From DASZUK01 sp963844575 (lineage in GTDB: Bacteria > Actinomycetota > Acidimicrobiia > Acidimicrobiales > RAAP-2), in NCBI GenBank assembly GCA_963844575.1, contig CAWJOU010000005.1, positions 248,001 through 312,000 on the forward strand: a stretch of 64,000 bases of DNA, written 5' to 3'. The notes beneath the pieces were generated by a model. That model saw nothing but the letters and a program-made list of their open reading frames with translations. It searched no databases and had not been told where the DNA came from. The translations under genes were made by a program, and so were the position numbers. How positions within the stretch are numbered: the stretch's first letter is position 1; each line of letters begins with the position of its first letter. Positions 8,527 to 17,005 of this stretch are shown piece by piece.

Positions 8527-9510
8527 ATGGACTTCGAGCTGACCGACGACCAGCGCTCGCTGGCCGACCTCGTTCGGACGATCGTCGCCGGCCGCTTCCC
8601 GCTCGAACGGATCCGCCGCGCCGAGGAGGCCCGGCAGGTCGTCGACGCTGACGACTGGGCCGCGCTCGGCGAGGCCGGCGTCTTCTCGCTCACCGTCCCC
8701 GAGGCCGACGGCGGCGTCGGGCTCGGACTGGCGGACGCGGCGGTCGTCTTCGAGGAGCTGGGCCGCGGCCTCGTCCCCGGCCCGCTCGTCGCCACCCACC
8801 TTGCCGCCAGCGTCCTACAGCTCAACGGCGCGGCCGACGGGACGCTCGTCGTCGGCGACGCCCGGCCCGGCGACCCGTGCCTCGTCGAGCACCTCGACTC
8901 GCTCGGCGCGCTCGTCGTCGACCGCCCGGCCGGCCTCTCCGTCGTCGACGGTCGCCGCGCTCGCCGCGGTCGTCGACGCGGCCACCCCCGTCGAGCGGTC
9001 ACTCGACCCGCTGACGCCGCTCTCCGTCGTCGCGGAACTGCCCGACGGCCGACCGGTCGACGCCGGCGACGGCCCAGCGGTGGACCCGCGACCACCGCGT
9101 GCTGACCGGCGCGCTCTGCGTCGGCATCGCCGCCGCGACGTGCGGCCTCGCGGTCGACTACGCGAAGGGCCGGCACCAGTTCGGCCGGCCGATCGGCTCG
9201 TTCCAGGCGGTCAAGCACCTCTGCGCGGACATGCTCGTCCGCGCCGAGACCGCCCGCGCCGGCGTCGAAGCCGCCGCGGTCAACGTCGACCAGCCGGACG
9301 TCGGCGACGCCGACGCGCGCCGCGGCCGGCGCGGCGCTGCTCGCGGCCGAAGCCGCGGTCGCCAACGCGAAGACCTGCATCCAGGTCCACGGCGGCATGG
9401 GCTTCACCTGGGAGGTCCCCGCCCACCTCTACCTCATGCGCGCCCGCGTGCTCGCCTCGTCGCTCGGACCGGTCGACGAGCTGACGAGCACCGTCGCCGT
9501 CCATTACTAA
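8527..9510 (+). pseudogene. Acyl-CoA dehydrogenase, short partner (three frameshifts as sequenced)
   Basis: Second acyl-CoA dehydrogenase-like subunit, starting at ATG 8527 (MDFELTDDQRSLADLVRTIV). Reading needs +1 shifts at about 8945-8951, 9074-9080 and 9306-9316. In between are recognisable family blocks: VFEELGRGLVPGPLVATHLA, AVDYAKGRHQFGRPIGSFQA, and CIQVHGGMGFTWEVPAHLYL, to TAA at 9508. Corrected length about 327 residues, shorter than a stand-alone enzyme and typical of the partner subunit of heteromeric acyl-CoA dehydrogenases. It lies 3 bp after its partner and 10 bp before the LLM gene, a clear operon. All three shifts are one-base gains in GC runs, which points to a systematic sequence error, though real decay is possible. 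Confidence 0.75.
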
Positions 9511-9520
9511 GGGGGACGCC

Positions 9521-10509
9521 ATGACCGAGCCGACGCCGAACGACGCGGTGCCAGGTCGTCCCACCCGGCCGCGTCGTCTACGGGATGCAGCTCCCGATCC
9601 AGTCGCAGTCGAGGCTCTACGTCGCCAAGTGGGAGACGCGCGCCGGGCCCTGACGAGCTCGCCCGAGTCGCCCAGGCCGCGGACGCGGCCGGGTTCTTCT
9701 ACGTCGGCGTCTGCGACCACACCGCCATCCCCGAGCGGCTGGCCGACTCGATGGGGACGACGTGGTACGACACGACCGCGACGCTCGGCTGGCTGGCCGG
9801 CGTCACGACGCGGGTTCGCCTGCTCTCGCATGTCCTCGTCCTCGCCCAGCGTCACCCGCTGCGGGCCGCGAAGGAGCTGTCGACGCTCGACCTGCTCTCC
9901 GGCGGTCGCCTCATCGTCGGCGTCGGCGCGGGCCACGTCGCCGAGGAGTACGACCTGCTCGCCGGTGACTTCGCCGACCGCGGCCGCCACACCGACGAGG
10001 CCGTCGCCGCGCTCGCGGTCGCGTTCGCCGACGAGTTCCCGACGCTCCCCGGCCCGCGGTGGCCGGTCGCCGGGATGGGCGTCGCCCCACGGCCGGTCCA
10101 GCAGCCGCGGCCACCGATCTGGATCGGCGGGTCGAGTCAGGCCGCGATCCGGCGGACCGCCGCGCTCGGCGACGGCTGGCTGCCCCAGGGCACGCCCCGT
10201 AAGGACCTGTCCGGCCAGATCGCCGAGCTGCGGCGCCTACGCGACGAGCTGCGAGGCGGCGCACCGCTCGACATCGGGACGATCGCCGAGCCGATCTACC
10301 TGACCGGCGACGGCACCGGCGGCGACGCCGAGTGGGAACTGCCGCCGTTCGTGCTCCAGGGCGGTCCCGAACCGGTCGCCGAGTCCTTGCGGGAGCTCAC
10401 CGGCATGGGCGTCAACCACCTCCAGGTCCGCCTGATGGCCCGCTCCGTCGAGGAGCAGTGCGACCAGATCGCCGCGTTCGGCGCCCTCGTCGGGCCGCTC
10501 CTCAACTGA
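9521..10509 (+). pseudogene. LLM-class (F420-dependent type) oxidoreductase, frameshifted as sequenced
   Basis: Luciferase-like monooxygenase-fold oxidoreductase, probably using reduced F420 or FMN. From ATG 9521 the frame shifts by +1 at about 9568-9572 and 9645-9652, then runs cleanly to 10509. Family blocks: VVYGMQLPIQSQSRLYVAKW, AADAAGFFYVGVCDHTAIPE, TRVRLLSHVLVLAQRHPLRA, KELSTLDLLSGGRLIVGVGA, and PPIWIGGSSQAAIRRTAALG. Corrected length about 328 residues. It is the last gene of the amidohydrolase/acyl-CoA dehydrogenase operon and presumably acts in the same catabolic route; substrate unknown. Confidence 0.8.
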
Positions 10510-10556
10510 TCGGCCAGACGCCGGCCGGCCGAGGCCGTTCGACCAGGCGCCGACGG

Positions 10557-10562
10557 TAGGGT
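10557..10562 (+). promoter_or_regulatory. -10 hexamer TAGGGT, leaderless promoter
   Basis: TAGGGT, seven bases, then GTG 10570 with no ribosome-binding site. The same arrangement recurs before several other genes in the window. Confidence 0.45.
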
Positions 10563-10569
10563 CAAGACG

Positions 10570-11283
10570 GTGGCGTTCACCGTCGTCCTCGACGTCGTCG
10601 TCGTGGTCTGGGTCCTGTACCGACAGGTCCAGGTCCGCCGGGTTCGGGCCCAGGTCAACCTGCGGCTCTCGGCCGTCCTCGCGGTCATCGGCCTGATCGA
10701 GCTGATCAGCTACGCCGGTCACCACCACCTCTCCGCCAAGGTCGTCGGCGTTCTCGTCCTCAGCATGCTCGTCGGCGCGGGTGGCTTCGGCGCGATCCGC
10801 GCCGCGACCGTCCGCCTCTGGCGGGACGAGAGTGGCGTCTTCCGGCAGGGCACGTGGCTGACGATGGCGCTGTGGATCGTCTCGCTCGCCCTGCACTTCG
10901 GCGCGGACTGGTGGATCGACGCCTGGAAGGGGCCGAGCGGGCTCGCGTCGGTCAGCCTGCTGCTCTACATCGGTATCACCTACGGCGTCCAGAACGCGGT
11001 CGTCCACGCCCGGGCGCAGAAGCTGCTCGCCGCGGCCGGCCCGATGGGTGCCCGGTCGGCACCGTTCGCCGGCCACTGGTGGGCCGGCACGTGGACGCCG
11101 CCTGGTCGCGACCCGGCCGGCTACCCAAGAGACGGCCACCCCGGCGCCATCGACGCCCGGGCGGACCCGCTGTTCCCTCCCGGCCAGGCGCCGGCCAACC
11201 CGCCGTGGCCGCCGCCGGCCGCCCCACCACCACCGACCGCGCCGCCGCCGACCGCGTCACCGGACCGGCCACACGACGACTGA
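10570..11283 (+). CDS. Multi-spanning membrane protein of unknown function
   Basis: A 237-residue protein, start GTG 10570. Hydrophobic segments are at residues ~1-16, 33-55, 60-80, 95-112 and 122-140, with a histidine cluster (SYAGHHHLSAK) between the second and third. The last 90 residues are cytoplasmic or external, Pro/Ala-rich (PPPAAPPPPTAPPPTASP) and likely disordered. It resembles small integral-membrane proteins annotated only as hypothetical in actinobacteria. It is separated from the LLM gene by 60 bp and faces the CrtC-like gene tail-to-tail (16 bp apart). No function can be assigned. Confidence 0.65.
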   Translation: MAFTVVLDVVVVVWVLYRQVQVRRVRAQVNLRLSAVLAVIGLIELISYAGHHHLSAKVVGVLVLSMLVGAGGFGAIRAATVRLWRDESGVFRQGTWLTMALWIVSLALHFGADWWIDAWKGPSGLASVSLLLYIGITYGVQNAVVHARAQKLLAAAGPMGARSAPFAGHWWAGTWTPPGRDPAGYPRDGHPGAIDARADPLFPPGQAPANPPWPPPAAPPPPTAPPPTASPDRPHDD

Positions 11284-11298
11284 CCTGTCGTCGGCCGC

Positions 11299-12411
11299 TC
11301 AGGGCGCGCCGTCGAAGAAGTCCTTGAAGCCCGACGGCTCGTGGGCCCCCAGGATCCCGTGCTCGAAGATCCCCCACCCAACGTGGCCGTCGAAGGTGGC
11401 CCGGGCGACGTGGTCGACCAAGGAGAAGGCCGCCCGCCCGGTCACCGCCGGGTCGTCGAGGTCGTAGACGACACCGTCGGTCCACGACTCGCCCTTGTAG
11501 AGCCCGTGCGTCCAGTCCGGGTCGCCGCCGTAGCCACAGCCGACGTTGAGCGGGATGCCGAGCAACGGCTCGATCTCCAACGTCGCCACTCGGCCGTCCC
11601 GGAACGTCAGGTCCATCGACGAATGGAGCGGGTGCCGCGTGCCGGACCGGTACTCGGTCTTCGGCAGCGGCCAGCCGAGCTGCTCGAGCGGCTTTCCCGT
11701 CGCCTCCGGCCACTGCCGGACGGCGAAATTGCTGTTCCGCAGCCCGTCGGACGACTCCTCGACGATGACGTGCACCGCGAAGTCGTCGAACCGGAGCGGC
11801 ACCCAGAACCACCACATGCCGTCGAACTCCCGCGGCCGGCCGGCGGGCTCCGACTCGCCGACCGGCCGGATGCCCCACGACCGGTCACGGGTGGCCGTGA
11901 ACCGGTCCGGCGTGACCGCGACCGTCCCGCCGTCGAACCGCAGCTCCCCCTCCCAGGTGCCGACGCCGGCAAACCGCGACGCGTCGAGCAGGATCCGATC
12001 GCCGAGCCGCCGGACGTGCTGCGGCTCGGCGATCGGGCCGTACTCGGACCGGTAAACGAGGTCGAACCCGAGCCCGTGGTCGTCGGCATCACAGACGATC
12101 CGCAGCTCCTTGAACGGCTCGCGGACCTCGATGCGGTACGGCCCGACCTCCTGGGACCGCAGGTCGTCGGGCCGGTGGCCGGACGTCCGGATCGCCCACT
12201 GCCGGTCCCCCCGGCGGACGGTCGCGAACGCGTCGATGACGCCGAGGTTCGGATAGACGCCGAGCCCGGTGATGAAGTACGCATCGAGCTCCTGGTCGAC
12301 GCCCTGGTAGATGCACCGGTCGTAGACGTTCCGGTCACTGCTCGCGGGGTACCGCATCGGCAACGGCACCTGGTGGATCGGGAATTCGTCCAGCGGGTTG
12401 AACTTGTGCAC
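11299..12411 (-). CDS. CrtC-like (hydroxyneurosporene synthase-type) protein, DUF7064/7065-like
   Basis: A soluble beta-sheet-rich protein of 370 residues. The start GTG at 12411 is chosen because a perfect AGGAGG lies at 12417-12422, five bases upstream. The N-terminus KFNPLDEFPIHQVPLPMRYP and motifs ITGLGVYPNLGVIDAFATVR, RSWGIRPVGE and DGMWWFWVPLRFDD are typical of the actinobacterial hydroxyneurosporene-synthase-like family found beside lipid and steroid catabolic genes; the biochemical activity of these members is not established. It diverges from the aldehyde dehydrogenase gene, and a KstR-like operator lies between them, suggesting co-regulation. Confidence 0.7.
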   Translation of the reverse strand: MHKFNPLDEFPIHQVPLPMRYPASSDRNVYDRCIYQGVDQELDAYFITGLGVYPNLGVIDAFATVRRGDRQWAIRTSGHRPDDLRSQEVGPYRIEVREPFKELRIVCDADDHGLGFDLVYRSEYGPIAEPQHVRRLGDRILLDASRFAGVGTWEGELRFDGGTVAVTPDRFTATRDRSWGIRPVGESEPAGRPREFDGMWWFWVPLRFDDFAVHVIVEESSDGLRNSNFAVRQWPEATGKPLEQLGWPLPKTEYRSGTRHPLHSSMDLTFRDGRVATLEIEPLLGIPLNVGCGYGGDPDWTHGLYKGESWTDGVVYDLDDPAVTGRAAFSLVDHVARATFDGHVGWGIFEHGILGAHEPSGFKDFFDGAP

Positions 12412-12449
12412 CGTGGCCTCCTCGAATCGCTTCGAACGCCTCCACAATG

Positions 12450-12463
12450 TAGAACGTGTTCCT
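12450..12463. promoter_or_regulatory. Probable KstR-type operator (7 of 8 consensus bases)
   Basis: TAGAACGTGTTCCT matches the actinobacterial KstR consensus TnnAACnnGTTnnA except for the last base, and contains the inner palindrome GAACnnGTTC. It lies in the divergent promoter region between the CrtC-like gene and the aldehyde dehydrogenase gene, 39 bp from one start and 95 bp from the other. The window encodes a KstR-like repressor at 20.2 kb. Confidence 0.6.
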
Positions 12464-12557
12464 GTTCGAAGCACCGCCCGGTACTGTCTACGTCAGAAGC
12501 CGATCCAGAAGCCCGACCGACGGCGCCCCGCACCGCCGCTGACCCCAGGGGGGACCC

Positions 12558-14024
12558 ATGGCCGACACCACCCACGACGAGCACCAGCTCCTGATCGGCG
12601 GCAAGTGGGTCGACGCTTCCGGTGGTACCTACGACATCATGAACCCGGCGACCGAGGAGGTCGTCGGCCAGGCGCCGAACGCCACCGCGGCCGACGCCGC
12701 CGCGGCCGCCGCCGCGGCCAAGGAGGCCCTGCCGGCGTGGGCCGCGATGCCCGCGGACGAGCGGTCCGCACTCATGAAGAAGGCCGCGGCCGCGATCCGG
12801 GCGAAGGCGGCCGACCTGCTGCCGCTCGTCATCGCGGAGACTGGCGCGACGATGGTCGTCGGCGGCCGGATGCAGGTCCCGGTGGCCGCGGACCGGTTCG
12901 AGCGCTACTCCCGCGATCCCCGCAGCGTCCTCCAGACGCCGCTCCTCCCGCAGGCCGCGGGCGCGACGCCGCTCGCGCCCGGCGGGATCATCGGCGGGAT
13001 GATCAACCGCCAGCCGGTCGGCGTCGTCGCGTGCGTCACGTCGTACAACTTCCCGATGGTCAACATGGCCGGCAAGGTCGCGCCGGCGCTCGCCGCGGGG
13101 AACACGATCGTCGTCAAGCCGGCCCCGCAGGACCCGCTCGCGGTCATCGAGCTCGTCCGCATCCTCGACGAGGTCGGCTTCCCGCCGGGCGTCGTCAACC
13201 TCGTCAACGCGGCCGGCCCGGAGCCGGCCGCCGCGCTCGTCGAGTCCGCCGACGTCGACATGATCAGCTTCACCGGATCGACGCAGGTCGGCATGAAGAT
13301 CTACGAGGCCGCGGGCAAGACGATGAAGCGGCTGCTGATGGAGCTCGGCGGCAAGGGCGCGTGCGTCGTCTTCGACGACGCGGACCTGAAGGCCGCGATC
13401 ACGTGCATCGGCTCGACGTGGACGTTCCACTCCGGCCAGATCTGCACCGCGCCGACCCGGGCGATCGTCCACCGCGACCTCTTCGACCAGGTCCGTGACG
13501 GCCTGGCCAAGATGGCCGGCTTCTTGAAGGTCGGCGACCCGAACGCGAAGGACACGATCGTCGGCCCGGTCATCTCCGCCGTCCAGCGCGACCGCATCGA
13601 AGCCCATATCGCGTCGGCCGCGCCCGAGGGCGGCGAGGTCGTCGTCGGCGGGCAGCGCCCGGACCTGCCGACCGGCTACTACGTCGCGCCGACGCTGATC
13701 GCCGGCGACAACACGATGGGCGTCGCCCGCGAGGAGATCTTCGGCCCGGTCATCACGATGATCCCGTTCGACGACGAGGAAGAGGGCATCGCGATCGCCA
13801 ACGACTCGGACTACGGCCTCTACGACTACGTCTTCTCCGGCGACGCGTCCCGGGCGTACAAGGTCGCCCAGCGGCTGCAGGCCGGCATGGTCGGCATCAA
13901 TACCGCCCAGAACAACTCCGAGGCGCCGTTCGGTGGGTTCAAGTTGAGCGGCATCGGCCGTGACCGCGGTGATGCCGGGCTGCTCGCGTACAGCGAGCCG
14001 CAGAGCATCCTCTGGACGACCTGA
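12558..14024 (+). CDS. Aldehyde dehydrogenase family protein
   Basis: NAD(P)-dependent oxidation of an aldehyde to the acid. 488 residues, usual length. The catalytic general base Glu262 lies in LLMELGGKGA and the nucleophile Cys296 in HSGQICTAPTR; the coenzyme region VACVTSYNFPMVNMAGKVAP and the C-terminal EIFGPVITMIPFD and PFGGFKLSGIGRDRG motifs are intact. The ATG at 12558 follows a strong AGGGGGGA. The promoter region shared with the CrtC-like gene carries a KstR-like operator, and the following gene (42 bp downstream) is a cyclase-like hydrolase, so it probably works in a lipid/terpenoid-type catabolic route. Exact substrate unknown. Confidence 0.9.
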   Translation: MADTTHDEHQLLIGGKWVDASGGTYDIMNPATEEVVGQAPNATAADAAAAAAAAKEALPAWAAMPADERSALMKKAAAAIRAKAADLLPLVIAETGATMVVGGRMQVPVAADRFERYSRDPRSVLQTPLLPQAAGATPLAPGGIIGGMINRQPVGVVACVTSYNFPMVNMAGKVAPALAAGNTIVVKPAPQDPLAVIELVRILDEVGFPPGVVNLVNAAGPEPAAALVESADVDMISFTGSTQVGMKIYEAAGKTMKRLLMELGGKGACVVFDDADLKAAITCIGSTWTFHSGQICTAPTRAIVHRDLFDQVRDGLAKMAGFLKVGDPNAKDTIVGPVISAVQRDRIEAHIASAAPEGGEVVVGGQRPDLPTGYYVAPTLIAGDNTMGVAREEIFGPVITMIPFDDEEEGIAIANDSDYGLYDYVFSGDASRAYKVAQRLQAGMVGINTAQNNSEAPFGGFKLSGIGRDRGDAGLLAYSEPQSILWTT

Positions 14025-14066
14025 TCCGGCCCACCTGACGCCGATTCGATCGCACCGTCCACCATC

Positions 14067-15032
14067 ATGACCGCCCCGGACCGCTTCGCCGAGATCGCCG
14101 CCCGGGTCCGCAACTGGGGCCGCTGGGGTGACGACGACCAGCTCGGCACGCTCAACCTCGTCGACGCCGCGGCCCGGCGCCGGGGCGCGGCGAGCATCCG
14201 TACCGGCGAGGCCTTCGCGCTCGGACTCCCGCTGTCCGCGGCCGACGGCATCCAGATGGGCTTCGTCCCCGGGCGGATCAACCCGACGCGGTCGATGATC
14301 GCGGTCAACGAACCGCTCAGCCCCGACGCGGACTGGATCTGCGCCAGCGAGGACACCGTCGAGCTCGCGCTGCAGTGCGCGACGCACTGGGACGCGCTCG
14401 CCCACGCGAGCTACCGCGGCCGCCTCTACAACGGCTACCCGGCCGACACGGTCACCGACGCCGGCGCGTCGCGCTGCGGCATCGACGTCGTCCGCACGCT
14501 CGTCAGCCGCGGTGTCCTGCTCGACGTCGCCCGGGCGAAGGGCCAGGACGTCCTCGACGCGGGGTACCCGATCAGCCCGGCCGACCTCGACGCCGCGCTC
14601 GATCTGGCGGGGACCGACGTCGAGCCGGGTGACGTCGTGCTCGTCCGCACCGGCCAAATGGTCCACCTCGCGCTGCCCGGCCGCCTCACCGCCGACGGTG
14701 CCGTGCCGACCAGGGACCTCGTCGCGTACACGTACCCGACGCCGGGCCTGACGATCGGCACGGCTGAGTGGTTCTCCGCCCACGACGTCGCCGCGGTCGC
14801 CACCGACACGCTGCCACTCGAGGTCTTCCCCGGCGAGGACGACGACCTCTACCTGCCGGTCCACCTCCTCCACCTCGTCGAGATGGGGATGACGCAGGGG
14901 CAGAACTGGGTGCTCGACGACCTAGCCGCGGCCTGTGCGGCGGACGGCCGGTACACGTTCTTCCTCGACGCCACGCCGCTGCCGTTCGTCGACGGGCTCG
15001 GCTCGCCGCTCAACCCGGTCGCCGTCCGCTGA
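14067..15032 (+). CDS. Cyclase family protein (kynurenine formamidase-like metal hydrolase)
   Basis: 321 residues, PF04199-type. The metal-binding signature HxxxDxxxH is present as THWDALAHASY; the N-terminal RVRNWGRWGDDDQLGTLNLV and the C-terminal HLLHLVEMGMTQGQNWVLDD are characteristic of actinobacterial members near steroid and aromatic degradation genes. Probably hydrolyses a cyclic or amide intermediate. It is downstream of the aldehyde dehydrogenase and likely co-transcribed. Its last 111 bases overlap, antisense, the 3' end of the histidine kinase gene, an unusually long convergent overlap. Confidence 0.85.
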   Translation: MTAPDRFAEIAARVRNWGRWGDDDQLGTLNLVDAAARRRGAASIRTGEAFALGLPLSAADGIQMGFVPGRINPTRSMIAVNEPLSPDADWICASEDTVELALQCATHWDALAHASYRGRLYNGYPADTVTDAGASRCGIDVVRTLVSRGVLLDVARAKGQDVLDAGYPISPADLDAALDLAGTDVEPGDVVLVRTGQMVHLALPGRLTADGAVPTRDLVAYTYPTPGLTIGTAEWFSAHDVAAVATDTLPLEVFPGEDDDLYLPVHLLHLVEMGMTQGQNWVLDDLAAACAADGRYTFFLDATPLPFVDGLGSPLNPVAVR

Positions 15033-16340
15033 GTTGTCGTCCGGTTTCGCCGGGCCCGGGCCCGGGCCCGGGCCGGCGCCGCGGCGCCACGACACCTCCA
15101 TCAGCGCACCGCCCAACGGAGATTCGTCGACTCGCCAGCGTCCGGCCGTCGTCCGGACGACCGCATCGGCGATCGCCAGTCCGAGGCCGGCGCCTCCCGG
15201 CTCGTCCGTCGCCCGGCGGAAGCGGTCGAAGAGCCGCGCTCGCTCGCCCGTCGGGATGCCCGGGCCGCTGTCCTCGACGACGAGCAGTGCCCGCGCCCCC
15301 TGCGCACCGACCGTCACCCTGACCGTCCCGTCCGGCGGCGCGTACCGGCACGCGTTGTCGAGCAGCGTCCCGACGAGCCGGTCGAGCCAGTCCGGTGCGG
15401 CGTCGATCCAGGCCGGCCCGTCACCGACGTGGTCGACCGCGAGCGTCAGCGCTCGGCCGGTCGCGACGGCCGCGAACCGCCCCGCGCACGTGTCGACCGA
15501 GACGACGAGGTCGACCGGCTCGTTCGGCGGTGGCGGCGGTGCGGAGTCGAACCGCGCCAGCCAGAGCAGATCCTCGACGATGTGCTTCAGGCGGCGGCTC
15601 TCCCGGGCGACGTGCTCGAGCGTCTCGCGGTCGGCCGTCGCGTCCGGCGGTGACGCCCGGGCGAGCTCGATCTCGGCTTCGATGACCGTCAGCGGCGTCC
15701 GTAGTTCATGTGACGCGTCGGCGGTGAACTCGAGCAACCGGCGCCGGGCCAGCTCGACCGGCGCGATCGCCCGCACGCCGATGATGAGGACGCCGACGAA
15801 GACCGCGGCGAGCAGGACCGGGCCGATGACGAGCTCGCCGGTGAGCATGACCTTCTCGATGTGCGACGGCCCGGCGAGGTTCTGGCCGGCGACGAGCCAG
15901 CCGTTGCGGAACGCGACGGCCTCCAGCCGGTACGTCGCGTCGCGGTTCGAGACGCTCACCGGCGCACCGCCGTCCGCCGCGACGTCGGCCAGTGCGGCTT
16001 CCGGCAGCGGCGGGTTGCCCTCCGTGAGCGACCGCACGTCGCCGTTCGACGGCACCCACCAGACGAAGACCGGCGCGCCGTCGGTGCCCTGGTCCTCGGC
16101 CACCGACCGGCTGGCCAGCGGGTTCGCCTGATGGCTGACGTCCGACAGGTGCAGGCTCAGCCGTTGGTCGACCTCCCACAGGACGCGGCGCCCGAGGAAC
16201 GCGTCGAGCGCGGCCGCGACGCCGAGGTAGACGACCGCGATGACGAGCGTCGCCACGATCGCCACGCGCGCCGCGTGGGCGACGTTCGGACGACGAGCCC
16301 AGAAACTCTGCGCCGCCGGCGCCGCCCCCGACGAGGTCAA
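14922..16340 (-). CDS. Two-component sensor histidine kinase
   Basis: 472 residues. Transmembrane helix ~26-48, extracytoplasmic sensor ~49-165, second helix ~168-190, then HisKA with the phospho-acceptor His in DASHELRTPLTV, and HATPase_c with the N box LLDNACRYA, G1 DSGPGIP and G2 GAGLGLAIAD. The start ATG overlaps the response regulator stop (ATGA, 16337-16340), so both are translated together. The C-terminal ~60 residues after a Gly-Pro run (GAGPGPGPGPAK) are unconserved and lie antisense to the cyclase gene; the true protein may have ended earlier, with the stop lost by mutation in the GGCCCG repeat. Signal unknown. Confidence 0.88.
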   Translation of the reverse strand: MTSSGAAPAAQSFWARRPNVAHAARVAIVATLVIAVVYLGVAAALDAFLGRRVLWEVDQRLSLHLSDVSHQANPLASRSVAEDQGTDGAPVFVWWVPSNGDVRSLTEGNPPLPEAALADVAADGGAPVSVSNRDATYRLEAVAFRNGWLVAGQNLAGPSHIEKVMLTGELVIGPVLLAAVFVGVLIIGVRAIAPVELARRRLLEFTADASHELRTPLTVIEAEIELARASPPDATADRETLEHVARESRRLKHIVEDLLWLARFDSAPPPPPNEPVDLVVSVDTCAGRFAAVATGRALTLAVDHVGDGPAWIDAAPDWLDRLVGTLLDNACRYAPPDGTVRVTVGAQGARALLVVEDSGPGIPTGERARLFDRFRRATDEPGGAGLGLAIADAVVRTTAGRWRVDESPLGGALMEVSWRRGAGPGPGPGPAKPDDNSADGDRVERRAEPVDERQRRGVEEERVPAVRRTGRG

Positions 16341-17005
16341 CCGTCGACCAGCTTGTAGCCGATACCGCGGACCGTCTCGATGCGGACGGTGCTGCCGGTC
16401 AGCTTCGCCCGGAGCCGGGCGAGGTGCACGTCGATCGTGTTCGACCCGACCGCGTCGGCCTCGTCGTCCCAGACCTGCACCGCGATCGACCGCCGGTCGA
16501 CGACCGCCGGGTGCCGGCGCAGCAGCAGCTCGAGGATCGCCAGCTCGCGCCCGGTCAGCGGCAGCGGCTCGTCACCGCGCCGGGCCAGCCGCGTCGCCGG
16601 GTCGAGCGCCAGGTCGCCGACGGCGAGCAACGGGTCGAGGACGACCGGCGGCCGCCGCTGCAGCGCCCGGATGCGGGCGAGCAGCTCCGCGAACTCGAAC
16701 GGCTTGACGAGGTAGTCGTCGGCACCGCCGTCGAGCCCTTCGACCCGGTCCTCGGTCGTGTCGCGGGCCGTCAGCAGCAGCACCGGCACCTTCGAGCCGC
16801 GCCGCCGGAGCTCCTGGACGACGTCGAGCCCGGACGCGCCCGGCATCCGCCAGTCGAGGACCGCGACCTCGTAGTCGTACGACCGCAGGAACAGGAGCGC
16901 CCGATCGCCGTCGGGGACCGCGTCGACGACGTAGCCGCTGCGCCGGAGCCCCCGCTCGAGAACCGATCGCAGTCCCGGATCGTCCTCGGCGACGAGCACC
17001 CGCAT
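16337..17005 (-). CDS. OmpR/PhoB-family response regulator
   Basis: 222 residues. Receiver domain with acidic pocket (LVAEDD), phospho-acceptor Asp in VAVLDWRMPG, Thr in LLLTARD and Lys in YLVKPFEF; winged-helix DNA-binding domain with SNTIDVHLARLRAKL and ETVRGIGYKLV. Partner of the kinase encoded immediately downstream with a 4-bp overlap. Its 5' end is overlapped in another frame by the extended reading frame of the upstream TetR gene. Confidence 0.92.
   Translation of the reverse strand: MRVLVAEDDPGLRSVLERGLRRSGYVVDAVPDGDRALLFLRSYDYEVAVLDWRMPGASGLDVVQELRRRGSKVPVLLLTARDTTEDRVEGLDGGADDYLVKPFEFAELLARIRALQRRPPVVLDPLLAVGDLALDPATRLARRGDEPLPLTGRELAILELLLRRHPAVVDRRSIAVQVWDDEADAVGSNTIDVHLARLRAKLTGSTVRIETVRGIGYKLVDG

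Noticed and set aside
7190..9655. Programmed ribosomal frameshifting as an explanation of the operon's breaks
   Set aside because: The breaks lack slippery heptamers in register, vary in position within families that are normally single-frame, and number eight in 2.5 kb.
12461..12476. CTGTTCGAAGCACCG as part of a tRNA T-arm
   Set aside because: No acceptor stem, anticodon arm or CCA-end pairing can be formed around it; the stretch lies next to the KstR-like site in a promoter.
11607..14873. A 1088-residue minus-strand frame across the aldehyde dehydrogenase and cyclase genes
   Set aside because: Shadow of high-GC codon bias; translation is Arg/Asp/Val-rich without domains, while the plus strand carries complete, motif-bearing enzymes.
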